Origin: RUG11788 sp964578175
GTDB lineage: Bacteria; Bacillota_I; Bacilli_A; RF39; UBA660
Assembly: GCA_964578175.1 (NCBI GenBank)
Contig: CAZOBH010000010.1
Span: 1 to 41,110 of the forward strand
Reading direction: 5' to 3'
Length of the DNA: 41,110 nt
This document shows, one piece after another, positions 1 through 8,311 of the stretch (its first letter is position 1; each line of letters starts with the position of its first letter). The notes under the pieces were generated by a model. It was not told the origin of the DNA. It searched no databases and worked only from the letters and a program-made list of their open reading frames with translations. The translations under genes and the position numbers were made by a program.

Positions 1-6
1 TATAAT
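1..6 (+). promoter_or_regulatory. Possible -10 box upstream of rbgA
   Basis: TATAAT is the first hexamer of the window. It would start a short leader ahead of rbgA. The -35 region lies outside the window, so this cannot be confirmed. Confidence 0.3.
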
Positions 7-33
7 GTTATAGAAAAAAGGAAGTGATTTCTA

Positions 34-924
34 ATGAATAATCAAGATAATGAAAAGGTGTTTCAAAAGAGCCAAATCAATTGGTTTCCAGGTCATATGT
101 CTAAAACAAGAAGAGAGATAAAAGAAAAGATTAATCTTGTTGATGTAGTACTTGAGGTAATAGATGCTAGAATGCCTATAAGTAGTAAGATTGTAGATAT
201 TGATGATTTAATCGGTAATAAACCTAAGATTATTATTATGACTAAATATGATCTATGTGATAAAGAAGAAACAGATAAATTTGTTAAGTATTATGAATCA
301 AATAATTATAGAGTTGTATTTCTTGATTTATTAAATGATAAAGATATAGTAAAAAAAGTACTTGATTCTACTAAAGATATATATAACTCTTTAAATGAAA
401 CTAGAAGTAAAAAAGGAATGAAACCTAGAGCGTTAAGAGCAATGGTTATTGGTGTACCTAATGTTGGTAAAAGTACTTTAATAAATAGATTAGTATCTAA
501 AAAAGCTGTAGTTGTAGGTAATAAACCTGGAGTTACAAAAAGTCTTAGTTGGATAAGAATTAATAAAGATCTTGAATTACTTGATACTCCTGGTATTCTA
601 TGGCCTAAACTTGAGAATCAAAAAAATGCTAGAAATCTAGCTATTTTATCGTCTATTAAAGAAGAGATTATGGATAAAGAAAAATTATCATTTTATATTA
701 TTTCTATTCTTAATGAATTATATCCTGAAAAGATTAAAGAAAGATATAAAGTAGATAATATAGATATAGAAAATATTACAACTTTTTATGATCAAATAGG
801 TAAAACTAGAGGAGCTTTATCTAAAGGTGGAGAAGTAGATTATGAAAAAGTATATAATATTATTATTAATGATTTAAAAAATAATAATATTAATAATATT
901 ACTTTAGATAGAATAGAAGAATAA
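34..924 (+). CDS. rbgA: Ribosome biogenesis GTPase RbgA (YlqF)
   Basis: Circularly permuted GTPase needed for late assembly of the 50S subunit in Bacillota (established for the YlqF/RbgA family). The 296-residue protein shows the permuted motif order. The G4-like TKYD is at residues 70-73, before the P-loop GVPNVGKST (140-148), G2 PGVT (165-168) and G3 DTPG (184-187). The N-terminal WFPGHMSKTRREI block and the DAR motif (44-46) are typical. G4 has T in place of the usual N. Length is close to the family norm. AAGGAAG upstream serves as ribosome binding site. An upstream position relative to rnhB matches Bacillus. Confidence 0.95.
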   Translation: MNNQDNEKVFQKSQINWFPGHMSKTRREIKEKINLVDVVLEVIDARMPISSKIVDIDDLIGNKPKIIIMTKYDLCDKEETDKFVKYYESNNYRVVFLDLLNDKDIVKKVLDSTKDIYNSLNETRSKKGMKPRALRAMVIGVPNVGKSTLINRLVSKKAVVVGNKPGVTKSLSWIRINKDLELLDTPGILWPKLENQKNARNLAILSSIKEEIMDKEKLSFYIISILNELYPEKIKERYKVDNIDIENITTFYDQIGKTRGALSKGGEVDYEKVYNIIINDLKNNNINNITLDRIEE

Positions 925-941
925 AAATCTTCTATTTTTTT
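912..941 (+). terminator. Intrinsic terminator after rbgA
   Basis: Nine-bp stem AATAGAAGA / TCTTCTATT (912-920 and 928-936) with a 7-nt loop, followed by a T-tract. The rbgA stop codon lies in the hairpin. Confidence 0.8.
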
Positions 942-988
942 CTTTTAAAATATTATTTTAATTGATAGAATATAAATAGGTGATATAT

Positions 989-2089
989 ATGAAGAATTTT
1001 AATAAACAATTTGATGAATTAACTAATAAAGTTATTAAATTATTAAATAAGTTATCTAGTAAGATTCTAGATTCTAAAAATAAATATGCTATTAAATTTA
1101 TTATTAAACTGGTATTATTAGTATTAATTTATATAATTGCTGGTCTAATATTTAAATTTGTTTCACTAGCTGGAAGAGGAATAATTAACTATATGGATTT
1201 TAGTGGAACAACAATTTTATCAAATATTTGGTCAATAGTAGTTTATTTTACATTCTTTATATTTATAATTAGTACTCTTAATAAATTTATTTTAGAATTT
1301 ATAAATGGAGATGAAAAAATATTATTTAGAAGTAAAAAGAAAGATAATGAAGTTAAGAAAAAGATTATTTCTACATCTAGTTTAGTTATTAAGACTTTAA
1401 CTGTTGTTATATTAATTCCATTATTCGCTATTGATATTGCATTTATATATTTATTAGGGTTAAGTATTGGTTATTTATTTGAAAATATATATCTTATAAG
1501 TATATTTATTGGTCTAATAGGATTAATTATAGTATGTACTTCTATTATATTTATTATTAAATCTTTAACTGCGTTAAATGATAAGAGGTTTAATATCTAT
1601 AGTAAAGTATTCATTGCTGGTAGTATTATAGTATTATCTAGTATTTTAATATTTATGTTTGAAACTAAGGATTATAAGAGAATTAATTCTTTAACAGATG
1701 ATTTTGGTAAAAGTGCTTATGTACAAGAATATAAGTTAAATAGTCATAGTAAATTCTATATAACTAATAATAGGCATAATAATATTAAAATAGAATACGA
1801 TGAAGATTTAGGTAGTTATATGGATGTATATGTTGAACACTATACTACTAGTGAAGTTAATACTAGAGTAAGACATACAAGTAATAATGATTATCTAGAT
1901 TTTAATTGTGATTTAACAATAGAAGCTACTGATATAAATAATATATATAAATTAGTAATTACATCTATAAAAGAGAAAAATATATATAATTACAATAAAT
2001 TAAAATATGCAAATATAACTATTAAAGTAAGTCCTGAATATAAAGATAATATTATTTTAGTTAAAGGTGACTTATTTGATGAAGATTGA
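989..2089 (+). CDS. Unknown multi-pass membrane protein with extracytoplasmic C-terminal domain
   Basis: Not recognised. The 366-residue protein starts with a charged amphipathic N-terminus of about 35 residues. About five hydrophobic segments follow (roughly 36-60, 79-102, 134-168, 170-195, 208-226), then a hydrophilic C-terminal domain of about 135 residues rich in Asn, Tyr and Asp. By topology the tail is probably outside the membrane. I chose ATG 989 over an in-frame GTG at 980 because AGGTGA (978-983) lies 5 nt upstream of 989 and overlaps 980. The gene overlaps rnhB by 11 nt, so translation of the two is probably coupled. It separates rbgA from rnhB, which are adjacent in Bacillus. Confidence 0.75.
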   Translation: MKNFNKQFDELTNKVIKLLNKLSSKILDSKNKYAIKFIIKLVLLVLIYIIAGLIFKFVSLAGRGIINYMDFSGTTILSNIWSIVVYFTFFIFIISTLNKFILEFINGDEKILFRSKKKDNEVKKKIISTSSLVIKTLTVVILIPLFAIDIAFIYLLGLSIGYLFENIYLISIFIGLIGLIIVCTSIIFIIKSLTALNDKRFNIYSKVFIAGSIIVLSSILIFMFETKDYKRINSLTDDFGKSAYVQEYKLNSHSKFYITNNRHNNIKIEYDEDLGSYMDVYVEHYTTSEVNTRVRHTSNNDYLDFNCDLTIEATDINNIYKLVITSIKEKNIYNYNKLKYANITIKVSPEYKDNIILVKGDLFDED

Positions 2090-2708
2090 TTTTGATAATT
2101 ATCAATATGAAAAAGAATTAATAGATAAGGGTATTAAGTTAATTGGAGGAGTAGATGAAGTAGGACGAGGACCTTTAGTTGGTCCAGTAGTTGTTGCTTG
2201 TGTCATACTCCCTTTAAATTATAAATTAGAAGGACTTACTGATAGTAAAAAATTAAGTCAGAAAAAAAGAGAATATTACTATGATATTATTATGAAAGAT
2301 GCAATTTCTGTTTCTATTGCAATGAGAGATGAAAAAGTAATTGATGAAATAAATATATATGAAGCTACAAAAGAAGCAATGATAGAATCTATTATGAATT
2401 CTAAAATTAAACCACAACATGTTTTAATTGATGCTATGAAGTTAGATATAGATATTCCTACAACGTCAATAATAAAAGGTGATATAAAGAGTTTAACTAT
2501 TAGTGCTGCATCAGTAATTGCTAAAGTAACTAGAGATAGAATGATGTTAGAATTAGATAAAAAATATCCTGAATATAATTTTAAAAGTAATATGGGATAT
2601 GGGACAAAAGCTCATATTGAAGCTATTAATAAATATGGAATAATAAATGAACATAGAAAGACTTTTAGACCTGTATCTGAACATTTAGATCATATTTATA
2701 ATAAATAA
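2079..2708 (+). CDS. rnhB: Ribonuclease HII
   Basis: Cleaves the RNA strand of RNA-DNA hybrids and incises at single ribonucleotides in DNA. All four carboxylate metal ligands of the DEDD site are visible: D26 and E27 in GGVDEVGRGPLVGP, D118 in LIDAM, and D135 in IKGD. DSKKLS (55-60) and GYGTKAH (173-179) are further RNase HII signatures. The frame is open from a GTG at 2067, but AAAGGTGA (2063-2070) sits 8 nt before ATG 2079 and covers the GTG, so I place the start at 2079, giving 209 residues. The start lies inside the preceding membrane-protein gene. Confidence 0.95.
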   Translation: MKIDFDNYQYEKELIDKGIKLIGGVDEVGRGPLVGPVVVACVILPLNYKLEGLTDSKKLSQKKREYYYDIIMKDAISVSIAMRDEKVIDEINIYEATKEAMIESIMNSKIKPQHVLIDAMKLDIDIPTTSIIKGDIKSLTISAASVIAKVTRDRMMLELDKKYPEYNFKSNMGYGTKAHIEAINKYGIINEHRKTFRPVSEHLDHIYNK

Positions 2709-2723
2709 TTAAGGAGGTATATA

Positions 2724-4880
2724 ATGGTTGTTAATGTTTTAGTAGAATTATCTAATAAGAATATTGATAAAACATTTGACTATTTAGTTCCTTCTTTTTT
2801 AGTGGATAAAGCAAAAATTGGTGTCAGAGTTATTGTTCCTTTTGGAAATATGACATTAGAAGGATTTATCCTTGATAATAAAGATAGTGATAGAACTGAT
2901 TTAAAAGAGATAATAGATATAGTTGATGATGATATAGTACTTACTGATGAATTATTAGAACTTGGGAAAAAAATAAGTAATGAGACATTATCTACATTAA
3001 TAAGTGCTTATCAAACAATGTTACCTAAAGCATTAAAAGCAAAACATAATACAAAGGTGAATAAAAAGTATGTTAAATATTATTATTTAAATCCCGACAT
3101 TAATATTAACGATTTTAAATTAACTGATAAACAATTAGAAATAATTAATAAATTATGTAATAAAAAGTTAAAAATTGATGAATTAGATGTATCTACAACT
3201 AGAATAAATACATTAGTAAATAAAAATATTATTATTGAAGAAAAAGTAGAAGAATATCGTTTAAATATAGAGAATAAAGATATTAATAAGATTAAGTTAA
3301 ATGAAGAACAACAAAGAGTAGTAGATGATGTAATTTCTTATAAGCATTATCAACCATTTTTATTACATGGAGTTACAGGTTCAGGAAAAACTGAAGTTTA
3401 TATGGAAATTATTGCAGATAAATTAAAACAAGATAAAACTAGTATTGTATTACTTCCTGAAATATCTTTAACTCCTCAAATAGTAGATAGATTTTTAAAA
3501 AGATTTGGAAGTAGAATAGCTATTCTTCATAGTAGACTTTCTGATGGAGAAAAATATGATGAATATAGAAAGATATCTAGAGGAGAAGTAGATATAGTAA
3601 TAGGAGCAAGATCTGCTATTTTTGCACCCCTTAAAAATATCGGAGCAATTATTATAGATGAAGAACATTCTACTACTTATAAACAAGAAAATAATCCAAA
3701 ATATAATGCTATAGATGTCGCTTTAATAAGAGCAAAGACTCATGATGCAGTAGTAGTTCTAGGAAGTGCTACTCCATCTCTTGAATCATTTTCTAAAGCA
3801 TTGAAAGGTATTTACAAATTAGAAAAACTAGAACATAGAGCTAATGGTCAAGTTATGCCTAATATTGAGATAGTTGATATGAATAAAGAAAAAAATAAAA
3901 TGAGTAATTTTTCTAAATTATTACATGATAAAATTATTGAAAAATTATCTAATAATGAACAAATAATTCTTTTTTTAAATAGAAGAGGATATGCATCATT
4001 TGTAATGTGTTCTAATTGTGGTTATGTAGAAAAATGCCCTAATTGTGATATATCTTTGACATATCATAAAAGTAGTGAGACATTAAGATGTCATTATTGT
4101 GGATATGGAAATAAACTAAATATTATGTGTCCAGAGTGTCATGAAAAATCTCTAAAACCTCTTGGTACTGGAACTGAAAAAATAGAAGAAGAAATAGAAA
4201 AAGAATTTAATGCAAGAGTTATTAGAATGGATTTAGATACTACATCTAAAAAAGGAGCATATGTAAAAATAATAAATGACTTTAAAGATCATAAATATGA
4301 TATATTACTTGGAACTCAAATGATATCAAAAGGGCTTGATTTCCCTAATGTAACATTAGTTGGTGTTATAAATAGTGATATTTCATTAATGTTTCCTAAT
4401 TTTAGAAGTAGTGAATATACATATCAATTATTATCACAAGTATCAGGTAGAAGTGGAAGAGGAAAAATTCCAGGAGATGTTATTATTCAAACTAGAAATC
4501 CTGATCATTACGCTATTAAATATGCAAAAACTAATAATTATATAGGATTTTATAAAGAAGAGATGAAAATAAGAAGAACTCTTTCATATTCTCCTTATTA
4601 TTATTTAGTTAGTATTAAAGTAATAAGTAAGAAATATGAATTAGCAAGGGATGAAAGTTCTAAAATAGGTTCATATTTAAAACAAAATCTTAATAATTCA
4701 ATTGTACTTGGACCTTCTATAGCTAATGTCTTTAAAATAAATAATAATTTTAGATTTAATTTAATAATCAAATATAAACAGGAGAGCAATTTATATAAAA
4801 CATTAGAAGAAATATTAGACCACTATAAATCATTTAATAATATTAAAATAGATATAGATATCAATCCTTCAAACATATGA
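2724..4880 (+). CDS. priA: Primosomal protein N' (replication restart helicase PriA)
   Basis: 3'-to-5' DNA helicase that reloads the replisome at collapsed forks. The 718-residue protein has an N-terminal DNA-binding domain and helicase motifs GVTGSGKT (216-223, Walker A) and DEEH (312-315, motif II). It also has the two-zinc module inserted in PriA helicases: C429, C432, C438, C441, C456, C459, C469, C472. The C-terminal helicase half follows, with QVSGRSGRG. It is somewhat shorter than Bacillus PriA (about 800 residues). A strong AAGGAGG precedes ATG 2724. It ends on TGA, directly before the promoter of the next unit. Confidence 0.96.
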   Translation: MVVNVLVELSNKNIDKTFDYLVPSFLVDKAKIGVRVIVPFGNMTLEGFILDNKDSDRTDLKEIIDIVDDDIVLTDELLELGKKISNETLSTLISAYQTMLPKALKAKHNTKVNKKYVKYYYLNPDININDFKLTDKQLEIINKLCNKKLKIDELDVSTTRINTLVNKNIIIEEKVEEYRLNIENKDINKIKLNEEQQRVVDDVISYKHYQPFLLHGVTGSGKTEVYMEIIADKLKQDKTSIVLLPEISLTPQIVDRFLKRFGSRIAILHSRLSDGEKYDEYRKISRGEVDIVIGARSAIFAPLKNIGAIIIDEEHSTTYKQENNPKYNAIDVALIRAKTHDAVVVLGSATPSLESFSKALKGIYKLEKLEHRANGQVMPNIEIVDMNKEKNKMSNFSKLLHDKIIEKLSNNEQIILFLNRRGYASFVMCSNCGYVEKCPNCDISLTYHKSSETLRCHYCGYGNKLNIMCPECHEKSLKPLGTGTEKIEEEIEKEFNARVIRMDLDTTSKKGAYVKIINDFKDHKYDILLGTQMISKGLDFPNVTLVGVINSDISLMFPNFRSSEYTYQLLSQVSGRSGRGKIPGDVIIQTRNPDHYAIKYAKTNNYIGFYKEEMKIRRTLSYSPYYYLVSIKVISKKYELARDESSKIGSYLKQNLNNSIVLGPSIANVFKINNNFRFNLIIKYKQESNLYKTLEEILDHYKSFNNIKIDIDINPSNI

Positions 4881-4909
4881 TTGACAAAAATAGACAAATA
4901 TGTTATAAT
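4881..4909 (+). promoter_or_regulatory. Consensus sigma-A promoter with extended -10
   Basis: TTGACA (4881-4886), a 17-nt spacer, TG at 4901-4902 and TATAAT (4904-4909): every consensus position is met. It begins at the base after the priA stop and drives the gene at 4936. Confidence 0.93.
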
Positions 4910-4935
4910 TTAGCCTGAAAAAGGGAGGTATAGGT

Positions 4936-5838
4936 ATGGCTGTGAATAGATATAGATTCTTTTTACAAAATCGTGGATCAATGCAACAAACGATAGTCAA
5001 TTTTATTGAAAATGGACAAATTACTTTAACAACAGTTCCTGGTTTATCTTCAATTAAGCCTAAAGATATTAAAGAAGAGAAAGGTAAACCACTTGCATTC
5101 TTCGATGAAATAACAGCAGGATATAGGGATTTATATGATTTAACAACTAGCTATGAAATTGACCCATATAACTATAACTGGAGTAAAACTCATATTGGTT
5201 ATTTTAATAGAAATTATTTAATGAGAATGATGCCTGAATTTGATAATCCTACTTTAAAAACATTAGCAGGTAGGGTAATGAATAGTCCAGTAGATCTTCA
5301 ATCATCAGTTCATGATTCAGATTCTAGTCTTTTAATTGGTCAATTTATAAAGAGAATAGAAGATACTAGTTCTGACTTTGCTAAATTTTTTGAACAACAA
5401 GCAAGAAGATATGATGGTTTTAGAAATGGATATCAATTTAATATTCCTGAATCTTTAGCTAATCAAGTAATGAAATATCATAATCAAGTTATTAGTCAAC
5501 AAAGATATTATAGTATGGCTCTTGCTGAAGATATGGAATTAGATAAATATGAAATTATTGGTAAATTAAAAGCTTATAAAAACTTTAGGGAAATGTATAG
5601 AGTTATGGAAAAATATGATATTGAACACCATACAAAATCTATATTGGTTCCTGAACTGAAATTAGAAGAACCAGTTACATTTGAAACACCTATTAAAAAA
5701 GCTGAAGACTATCCATCAGGATATCAATTTACTATAGAAGACTTATGTGATGATTTTACATTTGCACAACAACAAACAACAACTTCTAAAGGTAAGCAAA
5801 AAAATATCGGAACAATTGAACATAAAAAGACTAAATAG
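4936..5838 (+). CDS. Unknown soluble protein behind a consensus promoter
   Basis: Not recognised. The 300-residue protein has no signal peptide or membrane segment. It is rich in aromatic residues and Gln in the first 230 residues (RYRFFLQNRGSMQQT near the start; RYDGFRNGYQF near 157-167). The last 30 residues are a polar Gln/Thr/Lys tail that looks disordered. GGGAGG lies 7 nt before ATG 4936. It is a single-gene unit between its own near-perfect promoter and its own terminator, so it is probably abundant. No neighbour hints at its role. It could be a cytoplasmic structural or nucleoid-associated protein, but nothing in the sequence shows this. Confidence 0.75.
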   Translation: MAVNRYRFFLQNRGSMQQTIVNFIENGQITLTTVPGLSSIKPKDIKEEKGKPLAFFDEITAGYRDLYDLTTSYEIDPYNYNWSKTHIGYFNRNYLMRMMPEFDNPTLKTLAGRVMNSPVDLQSSVHDSDSSLLIGQFIKRIEDTSSDFAKFFEQQARRYDGFRNGYQFNIPESLANQVMKYHNQVISQQRYYSMALAEDMELDKYEIIGKLKAYKNFREMYRVMEKYDIEHHTKSILVPELKLEEPVTFETPIKKAEDYPSGYQFTIEDLCDDFTFAQQQTTTSKGKQKNIGTIEHKKTK

Positions 5839-5872
5839 AAGATAAAGTTTTAAATGACTTTATCTTTTTTTT
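5839..5872 (+). terminator. Intrinsic terminator
   Basis: Ten-bp stem AAGATAAAGT / ACTTTATCTT (5839-5848, 5857-5866), 8-nt loop, then a run of T. Confidence 0.88.
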
Positions 5873-5899
5873 ATGGTAATATTTATTTAGGTGATGAAC

Positions 5900-6310
5900 G
5901 TGAAAAATAGAAGTGAATTAAGAGAAATTGCAGTTAAAGCTATTTATCAAATATACATATATCAAATATCAAATATTGAATATAATATTAAAGATATTAT
6001 TAGAGAACTTCTTGAAGTAGAAAATGATTTTGTAAATGAATTAGTTACTAATGTTATTGAAAAAGAAAAAGAAATTACTAAATTAGCTAATAAATACTTA
6101 GTTGATTGGAATATAGATAGACTTTCTAAAGTAGATAAAGCTATATTATCAATTGCTATATATGAACTTAAATATACTGAAACCCCACCTTTAGTAGCAA
6201 TTAATGAAGCAATAGAGTTATCTAAAAAATATAGTGATGAAAAAGTAACTAAAATGATTAATGCCTGTCTTGATAAGATTTATCATGAAGAGGTAGAAGA
6301 TGGAAGATAA
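5900..6310 (+). CDS. nusB: Transcription antitermination factor NusB
   Basis: RNA-binding antitermination factor acting with NusE (S10) on boxA of rRNA leaders. The all-helical protein shows the family N-terminus (RSELREIAVKAIYQIY) and the C-terminal block with SKVDKAILSIAIYELKY and VAINEAIELSKKYS. The longest frame opens at GTG 5891. AGGTGA (5889-5894) overlaps that codon and lies 5 nt before GTG 5900, so I use 5900 (136 residues). A weak extended -10 (TGG-TAATAT, 5874-5882) follows the upstream terminator. The end overlaps xseA by 11 nt, as expected of a nusB-xseA-xseB operon. Confidence 0.93.
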   Translation: MKNRSELREIAVKAIYQIYIYQISNIEYNIKDIIRELLEVENDFVNELVTNVIEKEKEITKLANKYLVDWNIDRLSKVDKAILSIAIYELKYTETPPLVAINEAIELSKKYSDEKVTKMINACLDKIYHEEVEDGR

Positions 6311-7619
6311 TTATATAACCGTTACCCAATTAAATAAGTATTTAAAATATAAAATGGATAATGATCCCAATCTTAATAGAATCGCCTTAAAGGGAGAAAT
6401 ATCCAATTTTAAAGCTCATAGTAGAGGACACTTGTATTTTACTGTTAAAGATGAAAATTCAAGAGTAAATGCAATTATGTTTTCATCAAATGCAAGTAAA
6501 TTGAATTTTGAACCAGTTGATGGATCTAAAGTATTAATTATAGGTAAAATTAGTGTATATGAAGCAAGTGGTGCTTATCAAATATATGTTAATGTAATGA
6601 TAGAAGATGGAATTGGAAATCTTTATATTGAATTTGAAAAACTTAAGAAAAAATTACAAGAAGAAGGGTTATTTGATGAAAGTAAAAAGAAGAAGATTCC
6701 AAAGATGCCTAAAAAAATAGGAATAATAACTGCACCAACTGGAGCAGCTATCAAAGATATATTATCTACTATTAAAAGAAGATGGCCGATAGCTGAAACA
6801 TTATTATTTCCTAGTCTTGTACAAGGTGAATTTGCAGCAGATGATATTGTAAGGAATATAGAGTTGTCTAAGAATTATAATTTAGATGTAATAATAATAG
6901 GTAGAGGTGGAGGATCAATTGAAGATCTATGGTCATTTAATGAAGAAAAAGTTGCAAGAGCTATATATTCGTTAGAAGTTCCTGTTATATCTGCAGTTGG
7001 ACATGAAGTAGATTTTACTATAGCTGATTTCGTAGCTGATTTAAGAGCACCTACACCAACTGGAGCTGCTGAAATGGCAGTACCTAATATGGCTGATTTT
7101 TATAACTATCTTAATCAAATATATATAAGAATTAATGAAAGTATGAGAAATATTTTAAAATCTAAGAAAGATGCTCTTTTAACACTTAAAGATAGTTATG
7201 TATTAAAAAATCCAATGAATATATATGAAATTAAAGAACAAAAATTTGATAATTTATTTGAAAGACGTAATATTAATATCTTAAATATTATTAAGAATAA
7301 TAAAGAAAAATTAAATAATATAAAAAGTAGTTATATATTAAATAATCCTAGTTCTATTTATAAAGACAAAAGATATAATTATGATAACTTATATAATAGA
7401 TTAACTATATCTATAGATAAAAATATTAATAATAATAAAAATAGATACGCTATTCTAATTAATAAATTAGATGTTATAAATCCATTATCTACTATTAAAA
7501 GAGGATATTCTATTATTAGAAAAGATAATATAGTTATTAGTAATATTAATAGTTTAAATAAAGGAGACGTTCTTGAAATAGAATTAAGAGATGGCAAAGT
7601 AAATACTGAGGTTTTATAG
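6300..7619 (+). CDS. xseA: Exodeoxyribonuclease VII large subunit
   Basis: Catalytic subunit of exonuclease VII, which degrades single-stranded DNA from both ends together with XseB. The N-terminal OB-fold (about residues 1-100) is followed by the catalytic domain with GIITAPTGAAIKD, GRGGGSIEDLWSFNEE (201-216) and SAVGHEVDFTIADFVADLRA. The C-terminal third is a long Lys/Asn/Tyr-rich coiled-coil region that ends in the usual IKRGYSII block. At 439 residues it is normal length. It starts inside nusB (ATG 6300, with AGGT at 6291-6294 upstream) and its stop overlaps the ribosome binding site of xseB. Confidence 0.95.
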   Translation: MEDNYITVTQLNKYLKYKMDNDPNLNRIALKGEISNFKAHSRGHLYFTVKDENSRVNAIMFSSNASKLNFEPVDGSKVLIIGKISVYEASGAYQIYVNVMIEDGIGNLYIEFEKLKKKLQEEGLFDESKKKKIPKMPKKIGIITAPTGAAIKDILSTIKRRWPIAETLLFPSLVQGEFAADDIVRNIELSKNYNLDVIIIGRGGGSIEDLWSFNEEKVARAIYSLEVPVISAVGHEVDFTIADFVADLRAPTPTGAAEMAVPNMADFYNYLNQIYIRINESMRNILKSKKDALLTLKDSYVLKNPMNIYEIKEQKFDNLFERRNINILNIIKNNKEKLNNIKSSYILNNPSSIYKDKRYNYDNLYNRLTISIDKNINNNKNRYAILINKLDVINPLSTIKRGYSIIRKDNIVISNINSLNKGDVLEIELRDGKVNTEVL

Positions 7620-7628
7620 GAGGATATT

Positions 7629-7868
7629 ATGGCAAGTAAAAAAGATGAAAAAGAATTAACTTTTGAAGAGAATTTAAATGAATTAGAAAAAATCGTTAAA
7701 GAACTTGAATCAGGTGAAGTTAACTTAGATGATGCAATTAATAAGTTTACTGAAGCAATTAAAATTGCTAAAATATGTGATGAAAAACTTAAAAATGCAG
7801 AAGAAAATGTTAATAAAATACTAAATAAAGACGGATCAATTAGTGATTTTAAACTTGAAGATGAATAA
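7629..7868 (+). CDS. xseB: Exodeoxyribonuclease VII small subunit
   Basis: Small helical subunit that binds the XseA coiled coil. The 79-residue protein has the family signature LTFEENLNELEKIVKELESGEVNLDD, here residues 10 to about 35, followed by a second helix. TAGGAGG starts on the xseA stop codon and lies about 5 nt before ATG 7629. It is the last gene of the nusB operon; only a weak terminator follows. Confidence 0.93.
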   Translation: MASKKDEKELTFEENLNELEKIVKELESGEVNLDDAINKFTEAIKIAKICDEKLKNAEENVNKILNKDGSISDFKLEDE

Positions 7869-7893
7869 TGTAAATCAATGTAAATAATATATA

Positions 7894-7924
7894 TTGTTTA
7901 TTTATTATCATTTAATTTTATGAT
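7894..7924 (+). promoter_or_regulatory. Possible promoter of the decapeptide-repeat gene
   Basis: TTGTTT (7894-7899) and TATGAT (7919-7924) are 19 nt apart, which is wide. It is the best candidate in the gap before 7950. The -10 overlaps the weak hairpin there. Confidence 0.3.
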
Positions 7925-7931
7925 AAATTTT
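7905..7931 (+). terminator. Weak hairpin after xseB
   Basis: Seven-bp AT-rich stem TTATCAT / ATGATAA (7905-7911, 7920-7926) followed by ATTTTAATT, a poor T-tract. Read-through is likely. Confidence 0.35.
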
Positions 7932-7949
7932 AATTAGAGGTGTTCTTGT

Positions 7950-8243
7950 ATGATGAATAATAATTTTAATAGTTATAATAGTAACAATAATTTTAAACGT
8001 GCTTCACAAATTCTAGGTTCAGGAAATATTGCTGGAATGCATACTAATCCTAGTCAAGTAGCTGGAATAAATAAAAACCCAGATACAGTAAATGGAATTA
8101 ATAAATTACATGGAAATGTAGCTGGTATTGTATCAATGAATAATGTCGTTAAAGATAATACTGGTCCTGCTAAACAAGTTATGGGTAGTGATGGAAGAAA
8201 TATGTTAAAGGATGATGTAAACAACAACTATAATAATTATTAA
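7950..8243 (+). CDS. Small Asn-rich protein with four decapeptide repeats, unknown function
   Basis: Not recognised. The 97-residue protein has Asn/Tyr-rich ends and a core of four consecutive 10-residue units (residues 27-36, 37-46, 47-56, 57-66) that fit [IV]-[AN]-G-[MI]-x6. Two middle units share GINK. There is no signal peptide, membrane segment or cysteine. GAGGTG (7937-7942) lies 7 nt before ATG 7950; a second ATG follows at once. It stands alone between a weak upstream hairpin and a strong UUCG terminator. Repeat and composition suggest a structural or binding protein rather than an enzyme (inference). Confidence 0.72.
   Translation: MMNNNFNSYNSNNNFKRASQILGSGNIAGMHTNPSQVAGINKNPDTVNGINKLHGNVAGIVSMNNVVKDNTGPAKQVMGSDGRNMLKDDVNNNYNNY
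8028..8147 (+). repeat. Four tandem 30-nt units encoding decapeptide repeats
   Basis: Four contiguous 30-nt coding units, each with a Gly at unit position 3. Similarity is clear in protein and partial in DNA, so the repeat is old or under selection at the protein level. Confidence 0.7.
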
Positions 8244-8247
8244 TACT

Positions 8248-8270
8248 AAATGACTTCGGTCATTTTTTTT
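8248..8270 (+). terminator. Intrinsic terminator with UUCG tetraloop
   Basis: Stem AAATGAC / GTCATTT (8248-8254, 8259-8265) closed by a C(UUCG)G loop, followed by T to 8270. Confidence 0.92.
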
Positions 8271-8278
8271 GTTATACT
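8270..8278 (+). promoter_or_regulatory. Extended -10 promoter of the YgjV-like gene
   Basis: TGT-TATACT begins on the last T of the preceding terminator. No good -35 is present; the TGn element probably compensates. Confidence 0.5.
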
Positions 8279-8311
8279 AGATTTAAATATAATATAAAGG
8301 AGAGTAGTATT

